64,000 nucleotides of DNA from Linnemannia schmuckeri (Eukaryota > Mortierellomycota > Mortierellomycetes > Mortierellales > Mortierellaceae), in assembly GCA_029449235.1 (NCBI GenBank), contig JANATG010000006.1:620001-684000 (forward strand), written 5' to 3'. Under the pieces are notes generated by a model. That model had not been told where the DNA came from. It searched no databases and saw nothing but the letters and a program-made list of their open reading frames with translations. Both the position numbers and the translations under genes were made by a program. Positions 46,677 through 58,800 of this stretch are shown here, one piece after another. Numbering within the stretch: position 1 is the first letter of the stretch; each line of letters begins with the position of its first letter.

Positions 46677-49466
46677 GCATCTCATTCCTCACTCCTATCT
46701 CGTACCATAGCAGTCCGTTAGCTTTCCTCCTTTTTTGTCTACTATTTACCCTCCTAATTCGAAATACATTTCTGCCAGTTTATTTTTCTTTGTACAGAGG
46801 TTCACTATCCCATGCGCTACCTATGCGTCTTTCTTTTTTTTGTTTGTGCTCTCCTCAACTTTGCCTACAGTACAAGCTATCATTCGAGGAATGGGTCTAG
46901 ATGGCTCCTCCTCATAGAAACTGGCACCAGAGAAGCGAAAATGAAAGAGTCCCAGGTGTACAAGCGACATGGTATCTGAGTTGCAGACCCTCTTGATGAG
47001 TCTCGGCTCTTATGGGATCCAAACCACATTCCTTCCAAGACCATTTGGCTCTCCCCCATTACTCTCCCTTTATTTGTTTCGGACGCCTAATGAAAATGAT
47101 GACCTCTGTCCTTACTTCAGACTCTCCTTCGTGGCATACTCACATTACATTCATATCGGCAGTAGCAGTCCACGAATACATCTTCATACCTCCATACAAA
47201 CCATGTGCCATTACAGTAGAGGAAGAGCCGCTAGATTACCAACACACAAGAGAACGTATCGATCGTCCCTAGGCAGGGCTACGCGAATAGAAAGCAAAGT
47301 GCAAGAGCAAAACCAACAATATAAAAAAATGGGCCAAAAAAAAAAAAAAAATAGGCGCTGAATGATCGTGTGGTTATTATTTTCTTGAAACGGCCTAACA
47401 AAGAAAAGAAAACAAAAAAGCAACAATGCGTGTTAGGCTTCCTTGAATCATGCGAGCCTACGCTTGCATCAAAAGGACATCTCTCCTTGTCCTTCTCGTT
47501 GCTCTCTTATCGCTTACTACTTGCCTACCACCTTGTCGGTGCTCACACCCATCGAGATTTCTCCCCGCGGAAGGATTGCAAAAAAAAAACCGCGTTGTTG
47601 TTTTGTTCACCTGTTTTGTTTTTATCTTAAAAACTTCGCCACCATTATCCTTTTAGATCACGATCATGGAACAAGTGTGCGTATGTACCTGTATATGCAT
47701 GCTGATGCTGAAAGGAGATCGAAAAAGTACGTGAGCCACACACGGCAAAGGGAATAACAAAAAAAATGAACATTGATGATCCGGTGGCGCCGAGGAGAGA
47801 AAATATGGATAGAAAAAAAATGGTAAAGGGTTGAGGGAAGGGATCTCGGCCGCGATTGTGATGTTGGCTTTTTTTCTTATTCCGCTTGGCGTTTGGTATC
47901 AAGGGGATGAGTATTCCATGCGGCAGTGCGAAGGAAGGAGAGAGGTTTGTTAGGTGGAGCTGGATTGTGATCATTCGAATGGGAGATGGTTGCCCGTTTC
48001 GCGCGCTGGATGTGGGATCTGGCCAACAATGGCGGTGCAAAAAAAGTCAACAAAGCTAAGAAAAAGTGAACGCCATGTGTGCAAAAGTAGATTTGCCAGG
48101 AAAAATAAAGTGAGGGCTCTCATTTTTCGTGAGTGAGAAGGGCCGCAGAAGGAAGAGGAGGAATGAAGTTGGACGACCGCTCTCATACATCTGGGCTTGG
48201 TAAGTTGGAGGCAAAGTTTTCTACTCCGTTGTTCAAAAAGGGTAAAAGTACGGAGGAGGGATGGATGCGAATCCCCGAAAAGCAGGGCTGAAGGTTCAAA
48301 GTCGCACGACAGACGAGCAAAAAAAAAGTTAAGCTGTGAGATGAGAACAGAGGAGGAGATGCAGTCTGTCCTTTTTTGTTCGTTTCATTACCTTCATTGT
48401 CCCGCCCGCTCTGTTTCTGTTGTACGCAACATGACGAGATCGTCCTCACGCACATTCTTCATTGCTGTTCGCTTTTTGTTAACCCAACTCGCCATCCCAT
48501 TTGACTGCCGGGGAAAGTGTTTTATGTTATGCATGTGTGCATGGTGAATATGCATGGATTGACAAGTGTATGTGTATGTTTGTGGAAGGATAAACCATCG
48601 TCGCGAAAGCAAGGAGAGAAAAACGAAGAAAAGACAACAAGGGTAGGGTACGAAAAAAACACGGACAAGGCAAGAGAGACAAGGCTAAAGCAAAAGGTGT
48701 GCGAAGAAAAAGAATAGAAAGGGAAAAATAGGGCGATGGTGTAGTTCCGCATCACTCGACAAAAGGGCGGTAATGGGAACAAGAACAGAGGAGGGGAGGA
48801 GGGGAGGGAGAGTGGAAGAGGAAGAAGGGGTAAGCAATTGAACGAAGAAAATGGGAGAGAAAGAAGAAGCTAAGATAAAAGGACAAGGGCAAAGGAAAGG
48901 GGGGCAGGAGGGAGATGAGAGGAACAAGAGCGTTTTCTTTTCTTCTTTGTTCTTTATCTTTTTTTTACTCTTTTGAATAGAGAGTGCAACATTGTTTTTA
49001 CTTTAACCTTCAACTTCAACTCCTACTTCTTCCTTGTACTTTCAGTCTCTGGGCAACCTAGCCATTGAGCATTCAATCTAACCCTCACCTTCTCTCCGCT
49101 CGCTTTCTTTCGCTCTCCCTTGAACGACGGAATATCCTCAGTACTTTGCTCACTTTTCTAATTCCTTTAAATTCTGGACGCTTTTTCTTCTCGCTTTTTT
49201 CCTCTCTTTCTCTTCTTCTTTACTCTTCACATTTCTTCTTCTCCACTCTTCCTTCTCTTCTCACTTCTTGCACTCATTCTTTCCTCTCTCGGACTTTTTG
49301 TTTCGTTCCTTCTTTTCACTTGTTATCGTTCTGTTCCACAAAAAAGTTTTCCTCTTCATTTGACTTTGACCTCCTTTCCCCAAAATCCATCTCAGGAACA
49401 CACCCTTTTCTCTCTCTCTTCTCTCTCTCTCCCTACACCCTCCCACACTCACTCAAACATAGCAAC
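46677..49466. other. 2.8-kb intergenic region
   Basis: No coding gene recognised on either strand. There is a purine-rich (GA) tract near 48590-48930 and a CT-rich leader from about 49080 to 49460 ahead of the bestrophin-like gene. A non-coding RNA cannot be excluded by eye. Confidence 0.45.
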
Positions 49467-51399
49467 ATGGTTCACACAGCATATTTCAAGCGCCCAGCCG
49501 AGTACTACCGGCGCACCCAATGGACTTATCCAGGTATATCATTCTTGTGTTGCCTTTACACCCAAATGACCCTCATACTCTGAAGTTGATATATCATTCA
49601 TGTCGAGGGGGTGAACAATATACAGGATTGAGGGGAACCGTCAACCGAGGAAAAAAGACCGAACCTGTTTGTGCCTGGATTGTCTTGGCTAATTGGGAAA
49701 GATAGTAAAAAAAGCGGAAAAAAAAATAGTAGCAACAAACCACCGAGGAGAAAGAACAATGAAGAGAAGAAAAGAGTGGCGAGTCAAGTGAGAGACGCAA
49801 TTTCGTGGTAGTCAAATTGCTGTCCACATGTCCCCGAAAAACTTTATTCCGTGATGTTTAAACACTTTAACTCGCGTGCATGGATAAGGAAGGCCAAAGC
49901 GAAGAAAGTACAAGCAAAGAGCAATGGCTATAAAAAAAGGGTTGGAGAAATGGAGAGATGGAGAGATGTAACTCGTGTGCGATACACAACCGTAAACATA
50001 CACAAACAGGCAAACACGCACCTATGTGCGCATGGATTGACCCATTCGTTGTGCTAACCACCATTACGCCGTTTGTCTTTCATTACGTCCCGTCCAAATA
50101 AATAATAGACACCCTTCGAGTCCGCGGATCGGTTATCCCTTCAGTCATCACAGACGTTATCATCATCACAGCCTTTGCTACTTCGCTTCTTGCCATCGAA
50201 AAGTCGCATATCCTGGGCAGGTCTCTCAACGTCGCCTCCGTCATCGGTAAGTTGCCGCTATTGTTGTTGATTCTAGAGCAACTGAACAAAGCGCAAGTAA
50301 CCAACACACACTTACTGTTCTACATGAAAAACTCTCGATAGTGCCGGCGCTGTCGGTGGTGGTCGGTTTGATTCTGGCCTTCCGTACAAACACTGCGTAC
50401 GATCGATTCTGGGAGGGTCGTAAGCTGTGGGCCAGTCTAGATGTTCAGATTCGCAACTTTTCGCGCATGATTTGGGTCGGTGTGAAGGATACCCCTCACA
50501 CCCATGAAGGAGGCTCGTCATCCTCCTCCTCCTCCTCAAGTGGAGCCAGCCCCAAGCGCAACCTCCTTCACAGCCATCTCCTCTTTGGCCGGAGTAGCAG
50601 CTCGCTCAAGATGAAGAACGGTGTAAATGGCAGCACCAATGACGGTGGCGTCGTTGAGAGTCGAGTCCAGAACGTATCGAGCTCGACTTTGATCGACATT
50701 GACTCTCCTCCACTTCACCAGGCTGGTCCCGAGACTCATGGAGATGACTATGAGAAGGTTGTGTGCATCCGTCTACTGCTGGCATTTGCTGTCTCGGTCA
50801 AGCACCATCTCCGTCAAGAGTTTGGCGTGCGTTACTTTGATCTGGAGGCACTCCTGCCTGAAGGCTATGAACCCTGTGCGGCCTACGAGACCGCTGAGAC
50901 GAGAATGGCGCACGACAAGGCTCTTGGAGATCGCCAACTTCACCGTCATTTCAACGAGGATCTATGGAACATTGTTTCAGGAAACGAAGATGGTCAAATG
51001 TCGCTTCCCTTGGAGATTGCGCATGGTCTGTCGTTGTGGGTGATTGCCCAGTCCCGGGCCAGCCAGATCGAGACCGCACTGGTCGGCAACCTGTTCAACT
51101 CGATCAACTCGATGACCGACATCTTCACCAACATGGAGCGCATCGTCTTTACACCCATCCCCCTCGCCTACAGCATTCACTTGTAAGTTTCTCCCTCTGA
51201 GCAGCTGCACACTACACCGAATGCCCACTTTTTTTGGTTTCGGGGGATGTTTTTTTTCTTTTTTTGGTTTGATTGTCTTCTCCTTCGCTTTGCTTTGCTT
51301 TGCTTTGCTTCACTCTTGCCCCTATTTTCCTATTTTGAAGCTGTGCTGCTGGACAAGCAAGGGGACAGGAGGTGAACAAAGCGATACGATGGCTCAAGC

Positions 51400-51436
<37 letters not shown>

Positions 51437-51922
51437 AAAGAAAGAAAAAAAGCAGAACGGAATTCCTGTCTCTCCTCACCAGCAAAAGCACTAAGCCTAT
51501 CCGCATCCACCAGTCTGTTGATATCAACTGTCTTCCTTCCCCTAGCGAACACGCAAACCACACTCTCTCTCTCCCTATGTCTCTTTCTCTCTTTCATCTA
51601 CCTTTGACTCCTTTTTTTAACTCTTGTCTTCATCCTTTTTCCTTCTCTTTCCTTTTTTCTTCGCAATAGGCGTCAAGTGGTATACTTGTACTGTCTGGCT
51701 CTACCATTCACTTTCCTGGATGTATTGGGCTGGCTCACCGTCCCACTAATGTGTCTTGTCTCATTCACGCTCTTTGGAATGGAGGCCATTGGTCGCGAGA
51801 TCGAGAACCCGTTTGGCAAGGACGAGAATGATCTGCATATGGATGAGTTCTGTCGCGACCTGAAGCGTGAATTGGATTATACTGTCAACCTCAAGAACAC
51901 TGTTCCTGGGTGCCACTTGTAA
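49467..51922 (+). CDS. Bestrophin-like (RFP-TM) membrane anion channel
   Basis: Exons 49467-49533, 50109-50246, 50342-51182 and 51670-51922 give 432 residues. The N-terminus 'MVHTAYFKRPAEYYRRTQWT' is followed by a membrane segment, 'SVITDVIIITAFATSLLAI'. Next comes the family block 'LSVVVGLILAFRTNTAYDRF' with 'WEGRKLW', and the C-terminal signature 'IGREIENPFGKDENDLHMDE'. This is the fungal/bacterial UPF0187-type bestrophin family, whose members form pentameric chloride channels. A Ser-rich insert (about residues 127-185, including nine consecutive Ser) sits between the first and second membrane halves. The second half has 'VYLYCLALPFTFLDVLGW' and 'VPLMCLVSFTLFGMEAIG' as membrane helices. The subcellular membrane is not evident from sequence. 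Confidence 0.9.
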
Positions 51923-53104
51923 ATATTTTTTGAGGAGGATGTAAGGGAAGGGGTTAACCGGAGAGGGGGATGAGAGAGTGGACGACGGATGCATGGATTT
52001 CCTTTTGTAGGACTTTTTTGTGAATCCCTCCCCCCTTTCAGTTTGAGCCAAGCCTTTATTATTGCACTCTTTGTCTTTTTTTCTTTATTCGTTCTCTCTC
52101 TTCTTTTTCTTCTTTGTTCGTTTACATACAGTATTAAAAAAAACAAATTGTTATCGCAGATGGCACACATATTTAACTCCCTTCAAAACGCACACGATCA
52201 GGACACGAGAAAAAAGAAGTAACAGTCGTAAGTGTGTGGATGGACAACTCCACGATGTTGCACAAAAAATAATTGCGATTGACTTCTTTGACGAATAGAA
52301 AACCGACTTCCACGTTGTTGCTTGTCACTCGCTCTAGCCTGCCCAAAAAAGTACGATTCTTTCTGTCCACCAGGACACATCTGGACACTGGGAGCGGGGA
52401 ACATAAAAAAAAATTCCCTCTTCTCTGTTCGCGTGGTATATCAAATTGAAGTAAGGAAAAAAAAAAAAAAGAGCCCGAGGGTTAGAGAGAGAAGGAACAA
52501 AGTCGATGGACAGACAGTGAAGATCGGACAAAAAAAAAAAATTGATAGAGCAGGTTGTAAATTGTGAGCAATTAGTCCGCGGGTGGGTGAGGTACTGGGC
52601 CGAGGCGTCTTTTTTTTCCCTTTCTTTTAATATGCGATGAGCACCAGTGAAGAAAGATACAGCAGGGGACGAGGAGGAAAATATGGTTGTTTCTTTTTTT
52701 TTTTCTTTTTGCCACTGATGCGCACAGGAGGGAAAACGAGACGATAGTAGCGAACAGAGCGGTGGCAGTGGCAGTGTATCACACAAGCAATTGACCTTTG
52801 AACGACATCAAGAAGATATGTATTAAGACGCAGTGAGCAAGACATTGTGGATAGAGCTGTCTGTGGGGATGATAAAAAATGAATGAGAATGTATTTTCGA
52901 ATATGGGTAGTGCAGAAAAAACAAAAATAGAAAAGAAAAGAAAAGAAAAGAAAAAGGTGAAAAAAAGGTCCGTTCTGTGCGTTTTTTTGCCTTTCTTTTC
53001 TTTGTGCTATGATGAAAGGCGGAGGGAGGAGTGCGAAGGAGGAGAGGGAATAGTTCTAATAAGTAGGTTTGTAGGTCTAATAAGGAGGAGAAAAGGCAGT
53101 CATT
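51923..53104. other. Convergent intergenic region
   Basis: Between the stop codons of the bestrophin-like gene (+) and the orphan membrane protein (-). Contains an (AAAAG)n run near 52930-52952. No gene seen. Confidence 0.5.
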
Positions 53105-53968
53105 TTAAACATGGTCATCGTCGTGGTAACGCTCCTGGCGTCCCGACCGGTGCTGACGGTGGTTGTCGACTTCATCATCATCCTCCTCATCATCCTCATC
53201 GCCAATCTCAAACGAGTTCTGGCCACCACGACCGCTGTTGGTAAGAAGGATATCGCCGTCCCGGTGACCACCGACTCTGTTGTAAGGAAGGACACCTTTA
53301 CCCTTGTCCTCGACCAACTTCTTGCCCGCCGTCTTCCAGAAGATGAGTCCTCCAACCGAGAGGACAATCAGTGAACCAACAACGCCTCCAAAGAATGTTG
53401 AAGATGATGTTGATGACGAGTTGTCGGGGATCTTGGTCTCGGGCTCGTTGGCGTGGGAGTTGTCAGGTTTGGTGGTGGCGGGAGGGGCGGTGCCGGGGTT
53501 CAGTCCGCCAGGAGGGACGGTATGCGTGTTGTCGCCGGGGTTGGCAGCCTCGCCCTGACCGCTGATAGGTCCCTTGTTGAAGTACTCGCCGAGGTTGGCC
53601 TCGTCCCATCCGACCCACTTGAACGATCGAGCAGCGCCAGGGTAACCTCCATAGTAGCCGTCGAGACCGAACGTAAACTTCTCGCAGTTCGAGTCGGTAT
53701 AAAAGTTGATGGTCGAGTTCTTGGGAGCAAAGGTCAGGTAAGAGTAAGGCAGGAAGGCATGCTCAGATGCAAAGCAGGTGTTGAAGGGGACCTCCTCTGT
53801 TGCGATTTCGAAGTTGTAGTCGTCTGAGTAGAGAACCTTGACTGTATCAGTCGCCAGAGGAGGAGGGACGGCGACGGGGGCGCCTGCACCAGTGTCCTGT
53901 GCTTGTGCGGAAGTGGCGAGAAACATGGCCAGGGCGGATGCGCCCAAGAGAGATGTGGAGAAGTGCAT
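53105..53968 (-). CDS. Orphan type I membrane protein with signal peptide
   Basis: Intronless 287-residue frame. A clear signal peptide, 'MHFSTSLLGASALAMFLATS' plus AQA at the likely cleavage site (about residue 23), leads to an ectodomain of about 120 residues with two Cys ('FNTCFASEHAF', 'DSNCEKFTFG') and aromatic/Gly-rich stretches ('DGYYGGYPGAARSFKWVGWD'). Then come a Pro/Thr/Asn-rich stalk, one membrane helix 'FFGGVVGSLIVLSVGGLIFW' at about 189-208, and a cytosolic tail with an acidic run (DEDDEEDDDE) and a His/Arg/Asp-rich end. The layout resembles fungal cell-wall sensors such as Mid2/Wsc proteins, but I recognise no WSC or Mid2 domain. Function unknown. Confidence 0.82.
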   Translation of the reverse strand: MHFSTSLLGASALAMFLATSAQAQDTGAGAPVAVPPPLATDTVKVLYSDDYNFEIATEEVPFNTCFASEHAFLPYSYLTFAPKNSTINFYTDSNCEKFTFGLDGYYGGYPGAARSFKWVGWDEANLGEYFNKGPISGQGEAANPGDNTHTVPPGGLNPGTAPPATTKPDNSHANEPETKIPDNSSSTSSSTFFGGVVGSLIVLSVGGLIFWKTAGKKLVEDKGKGVLPYNRVGGHRDGDILLTNSGRGGQNSFEIGDEDDEEDDDEVDNHRQHRSGRQERYHDDDHV

Positions 53969-55846
53969 GATGAGCCGAGTTTGCCGGGATCCGGATGTTG
54001 TTCTTGAGAGGTTGAGTGCTGTGTGATGAAAAGAGGAGAGGAGAGAAGGGGGTGAGGGGTGATGCTAAAAGGAAAAGATGATGGAGAAAATTCATAAAAG
54101 GAGGGCACTCTGAGCTGGAAGAAGTGGCTTGTTTCTTTTCTCTTTTCTCATTTTCTATTTTTATCTGGTAATCTGTCCCCTTTGGGCGTGGGCGAGGGCA
54201 CTGTTGGACTCGTTTGCATGTCCAACACACCCTAGCCAGGGAGTAGTCGACTCTTCCTAACTACTTTTTGAGGCGTGGGCAGGGCAAGCACACACGCCGC
54301 CTATTACTCCCTTGACTATCAGTGACCACCAAATGCCACATGCAATGAACACAAGTCTGCTGGACACACACGCCTCCACATATTCAAGCAGATCCTTTGT
54401 TACTTTGAGACCTGGACCTTCCTACTCACTATGCAATTGCAGATGACAAATTAAACTGCCTAAACATGCAGGTCGCTTGATAAACTAGCCATTTTTCAAC
54501 AGTAGCTGTATCAATTGATGATTAGGCGAATCACAGATGAACTATGTTACTCGCAGCCAGGTACCCTGATGGCCTTTATTTTTTTTTTTTGGTTGAAACT
54601 GCCAGGTTATGGCTCCCAAAAAGCTAAGAAAATGGACTCATCTACACGTGACCTGCGCGAAAATCAAGCTAGTCCGCAATTATTTTTTTCTTCGCACATG
54701 CGGTTCCGATTTTGCTTCTCTTAACTTCGCTTCACACTTTTCCCCTTCAACCTCCTATGCCCACTCTTCCCTGCACAACGTCCTCAGACATCTATATAAG
54801 CATCGGCGATGTCTTAAAAAACTTATAACTAAAAAATAGTGACAAAGATATGCACAAGGGTTAGTGTTTTCAGAAGCGAATATTGGATGAAGCATCAGTC
54901 TACCTTTATTTCCATTTTTTGGAGTGTGTCCTCTCGGTAGTTGGAGACGAAGGTCATTTATGAGGTGGATCTCTATCTCTATAGTTACAGAGGTAATATG
55001 GCATTAGCGCTTCGCACAAAAGAAAATGAGCAAGTGGAGAAACAAAGAAAATGGCCAGAGTAGCGGGCAAAGAGAAGACGATCATAAAAGTAGAAAACAA
55101 CATCCTGCTCGTTGATCGTATCCATTGGGATCATGGCACCATGCTGGTACCATCGTTAGCGCGCAAACAAAAAAGAACCAAAAAAAAACGCGTCGTTCAC
55201 ACGCGAATCCTTGGTGGTTTTTTCCTGTTGCTGATCAAGTAAAGTTACTTGTTTTCATATCGAAAAGATAATCACGAAGCAAGCCCTCCTGTTGGTGTGT
55301 TGTGCTTGAGGGCGAAGGGCGGATGGGTACAAGTCGATTTGGCGGTGGAGAGAATCATGGGGATGGTTGAAATTCTTCGACATTTCAAGCACTCTTAAAA
55401 AGTGGCTCGTTTAATTAAATTATGTCCTCGTGACTGCTGCCACTCATCGGTGGAGGAGACGAAGAAAAAAAATGTGTGTCTCGTTTCATCTGGATCCTGC
55501 AGACATCGACCCCACTTACTACTTCTTCCTCTCCCTCTCCTCACTTTCTTTTCTTTTCTTTTCTTCTCCCCACATTCCCCACTTCCACATCCACAGATCA
55601 TATCTCTTCCGCGCACTTGACTGTGTAGCACAACACACTAATATTCCTCTCCACTTGTAAATAGCTCTCTCCCTTGTATATACTTCCCTTTTCTCTTTGT
55701 GTTCCCCTTGCAAAAGGAACCACCGCCTTGAAAGTGATTTTCAGAAGAACAGAGAACGACAATCTATTACGCTGCTATAATATTACCTCACACAAGAAGA
55801 CGGCGTCCTTTGCTCTATTAACGTTAACAAAACACATACTACAAAA
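53969..55846. other. Divergent intergenic region
   Basis: 1.9 kb between the orphan membrane protein (-) and the MICOS-like gene (+). A TATA-like CTATATAAG is near 54792. No gene recognised. Confidence 0.5.
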
Positions 55847-58800
55847 ATGGTTCACTCCGTCGTGCGCGTAAGTTTGCAGATCGGATCGGACTTTTTAATT
55901 CTATTGTTCTCTGCGTGTGGGAAAAAACTACCAGATTGAGAGAGAACAAGGAAAACATACCAACACTCGACTCAACCCTGCGTATTGTTCTATTTAGCCC
56001 ATGACAATCGCTGCTGCTGCCGCACTTGTCGCCAGCAGTGCTCGCGCCTCGCTCAACCCTGTCTACGCCGATGAGTCTGTAAGTAAATTCTTTGGCCGCA
56101 AACCATGTTCACACTCACAAGAGTGATATGTGAGCGCAGATCAAGGACGACAGGGTTTTTTTTCTTACTGTTTCTGTTTGTTTGTTATTGTTACATGGTG
56201 GTGGAATAGGAGGACCAGAGCGGTTTCAACCATGGCCACCGTGCGAGTCAGCTCCCCCACATTGCGGACAAGCCCGAGATCAAACCCGAGGAGGCCAAGT
56301 CGAACTTGCGTCGCGAGGCTTACAGCCGGAGCTACAACCACGCCAACGCCCGCTCGGTCATTGCCCCCGAGGAGGATCTCTTCCCAGGTCTTGCCTATGT
56401 TGCCATTGCTGGTCTGACTGGATCCTTTGTCGCCCGTCAAGGTAAACATTCTCCCCTCAGTGTGTGTCATCGCGACATAATAAATTTTTTTCGCCTAATT
56501 TTTCGTATCTTTACCCCTCGGTTTCACTTTTGATCTAACAGACCATCACTTTAATTTTTTTTTTTTTTTTTTTTTTGAAGGCGGCACTTTAATGAAGGCT
56601 TTGTCTCCAGTCGCCTTCGCCTCTGCTGCCGGCTACTATTTCCTCCCTCACACCACCCGTAACCTCCTCGGCGTCGATCAGCCTTCATACGAAAAGTGGG
56701 CTTCCTCCCACGCCTCGTCATCGTCATCGTCATCCCACCCCTCCCCAACTTCGGCCCTCCCTCGCGCCGATTTGGCTTCCAAGGCCCGCGAGGCCTGGCA
56801 CACCGCTGAAGTCAAGACCGACAAGCTGGACAGCAAAATCGACAACAAGACCCAGGAGGCCAAGCAATGGTCGAACAAGAACTCTTCCATCGCTGAGGAC
56901 ACCATCAAGACCCAGGTTAAGGATGCAAAGTCCAAAGCCACTGACGCCATCGATAATGCCAAGGGCTGGGTTGAGGACAAGTCTCGCCGTGTAGAGCGTA
57001 CTATGGAGAATGCCTCTGCCTCTATTCCATCTGGCTCCTCGTCCCTCAAGTCAGAGGCCAAGAAGACTTGGTTCCATCATGATCAGCATTCCCGCCCCGA
57101 GTCGACCACCCATACTTCTAAGCGCTGGTTCCCGACTCACTCATCTATCTCTGGAACTGCTGGTGTTGGCGCCGTCTCTGGCCCCGAATCTCATGACCAT
57201 TGGAGCAATGGTGAGGAGCAGGGCACCTCCAAGGTCCGTGAGAACGAAGGATACTGGTTCCGTCCAGCTGGCTTCAACAGCAATGGTAGCCTTGACAACA
57301 AGGACGTCGATGTCTGGTCCTCGACCAAGGAAGAGATGGGAACTGCGCGCATGGACGAGTCTCCCTATGCCAACAGCCACCGCAACATCAACATTAGTGG
57401 TCATCTCTCACGTGAGACCGAGTACTGGACCAACGGCGAGGAGATCTCGTCAGCCGATGTCCGTGATGCTAGTTACTACAATTGGCCCGGTAGTCACAAC
57501 TCTACCTCATTGGGTCGCTCCTCCTGGTGGGATCGTCGCTTCCGCAGCTCACCTGCCGATTTGGTCGCCAGCGTTTATCTTAGGCCCAGCATGGAGTCCA
57601 ACGCCTGGGAGTCCAAGCAAGCTGCCGATGTCAAGGCCAGAGCTGAGGCTGCTGCTCGTCAGGCCAAGGCTCCCAGCGACGGTTTGATCCACGAACGCCA
57701 GGTTTCCATGGAACGTAGCACCAAGGAACTCGAGATGCGTTTGGCCACCGAGAAAGCTGCTGCCGATCGTGCTGCTGCCGAAGCTAAGTCCCGCGCCCAG
57801 GCTTGGGAGCTTGAACAACGCACTCTTGCTGAGAAGACCGCCCGCGAGGTTCAGGAGCGTGTCTTGCGTGAGAAGATTGAGGCCGATGCTGCTGCTTCCC
57901 GGATCAAGCTCAAAGCCGATGCTTGGGCCCGCGACCAAAAGGAGAAGGCTGACTTGATCGCCAAGGAGATCCACGATCGCGCCCTCCACGAGACTGCTGC
58001 TGCCGAGAAGGCCGCCCAGGAGGCCAAGGCTGCTCTTGAGGCCCGTATCCGCGAGGAGAAACTCAAGATCGAGCGTGCTGCCAAGGAGCTCGAGGAGAAG
58101 TTGGCTTACGAACGAGCCCAGAGATCTGCCTATGAGGTCAAGGTCCGTGCCGAAACCGAGGCGATGCAGAAGAAGCTTGCCGCCGAGAAGGCCGAGAAGG
58201 AGTTGGAGATCCAGAAAAAGATGGCTGCTGAGCGTGCTGCAAAGACTGCTCGTGAGTTGGAAATCCGCTTGACCCGTGAGCGTGAAGAGGCTGCTGCTTT
58301 GGAGAAGAAGAGGGCTGCTGAGCGTGCTGCCAAGGTGCTGGCTGACCGTCTTGCCTCTGAAAAGGCTGAGGCTGCTGCTCGTGACGCCAAGACCCGCGCC
58401 GATGCCATGCTTCTCGAGAAGAAACGCCATGCTGAGCTCGCCGCCAAGGAGATGGAGCGCGTCAAGGCCATCGAGAAGGCCGAGGCTGCTGCCCGCGATG
58501 CCAAGATGAAGGCTGAGTCGTTGTTGTTGGAGCAGAAGCGTGCTTCTGAGAAGGGCTTGAAGGATATGGAGTCGCGTCTTGCTGCCGACAGAGCCGAAGC
58601 TGCTGCTCGTGAGGCCCGCGCCCACGCCGATGCCCTTACCGCTGAAAAGAAGCTGGCTTCTCTCCGTACTTCAGTCAATGCTGACCAGAAACGCGCTTTG
58701 GAGTTGGCTGAGGCCGCTGCTCGTGATGCTCGTGCCAAGGCCGATGCCCTCTTGTCAGAGAAGAATATCTCTGCCAGCCGCGTTGCCAAGGAAATGGAGC

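Noticed and set aside
57549..58625. 358-residue minus-strand Leu/Ser-rich frame
   Set aside because: Antisense of the repetitive coiled coil in the MICOS-like gene.
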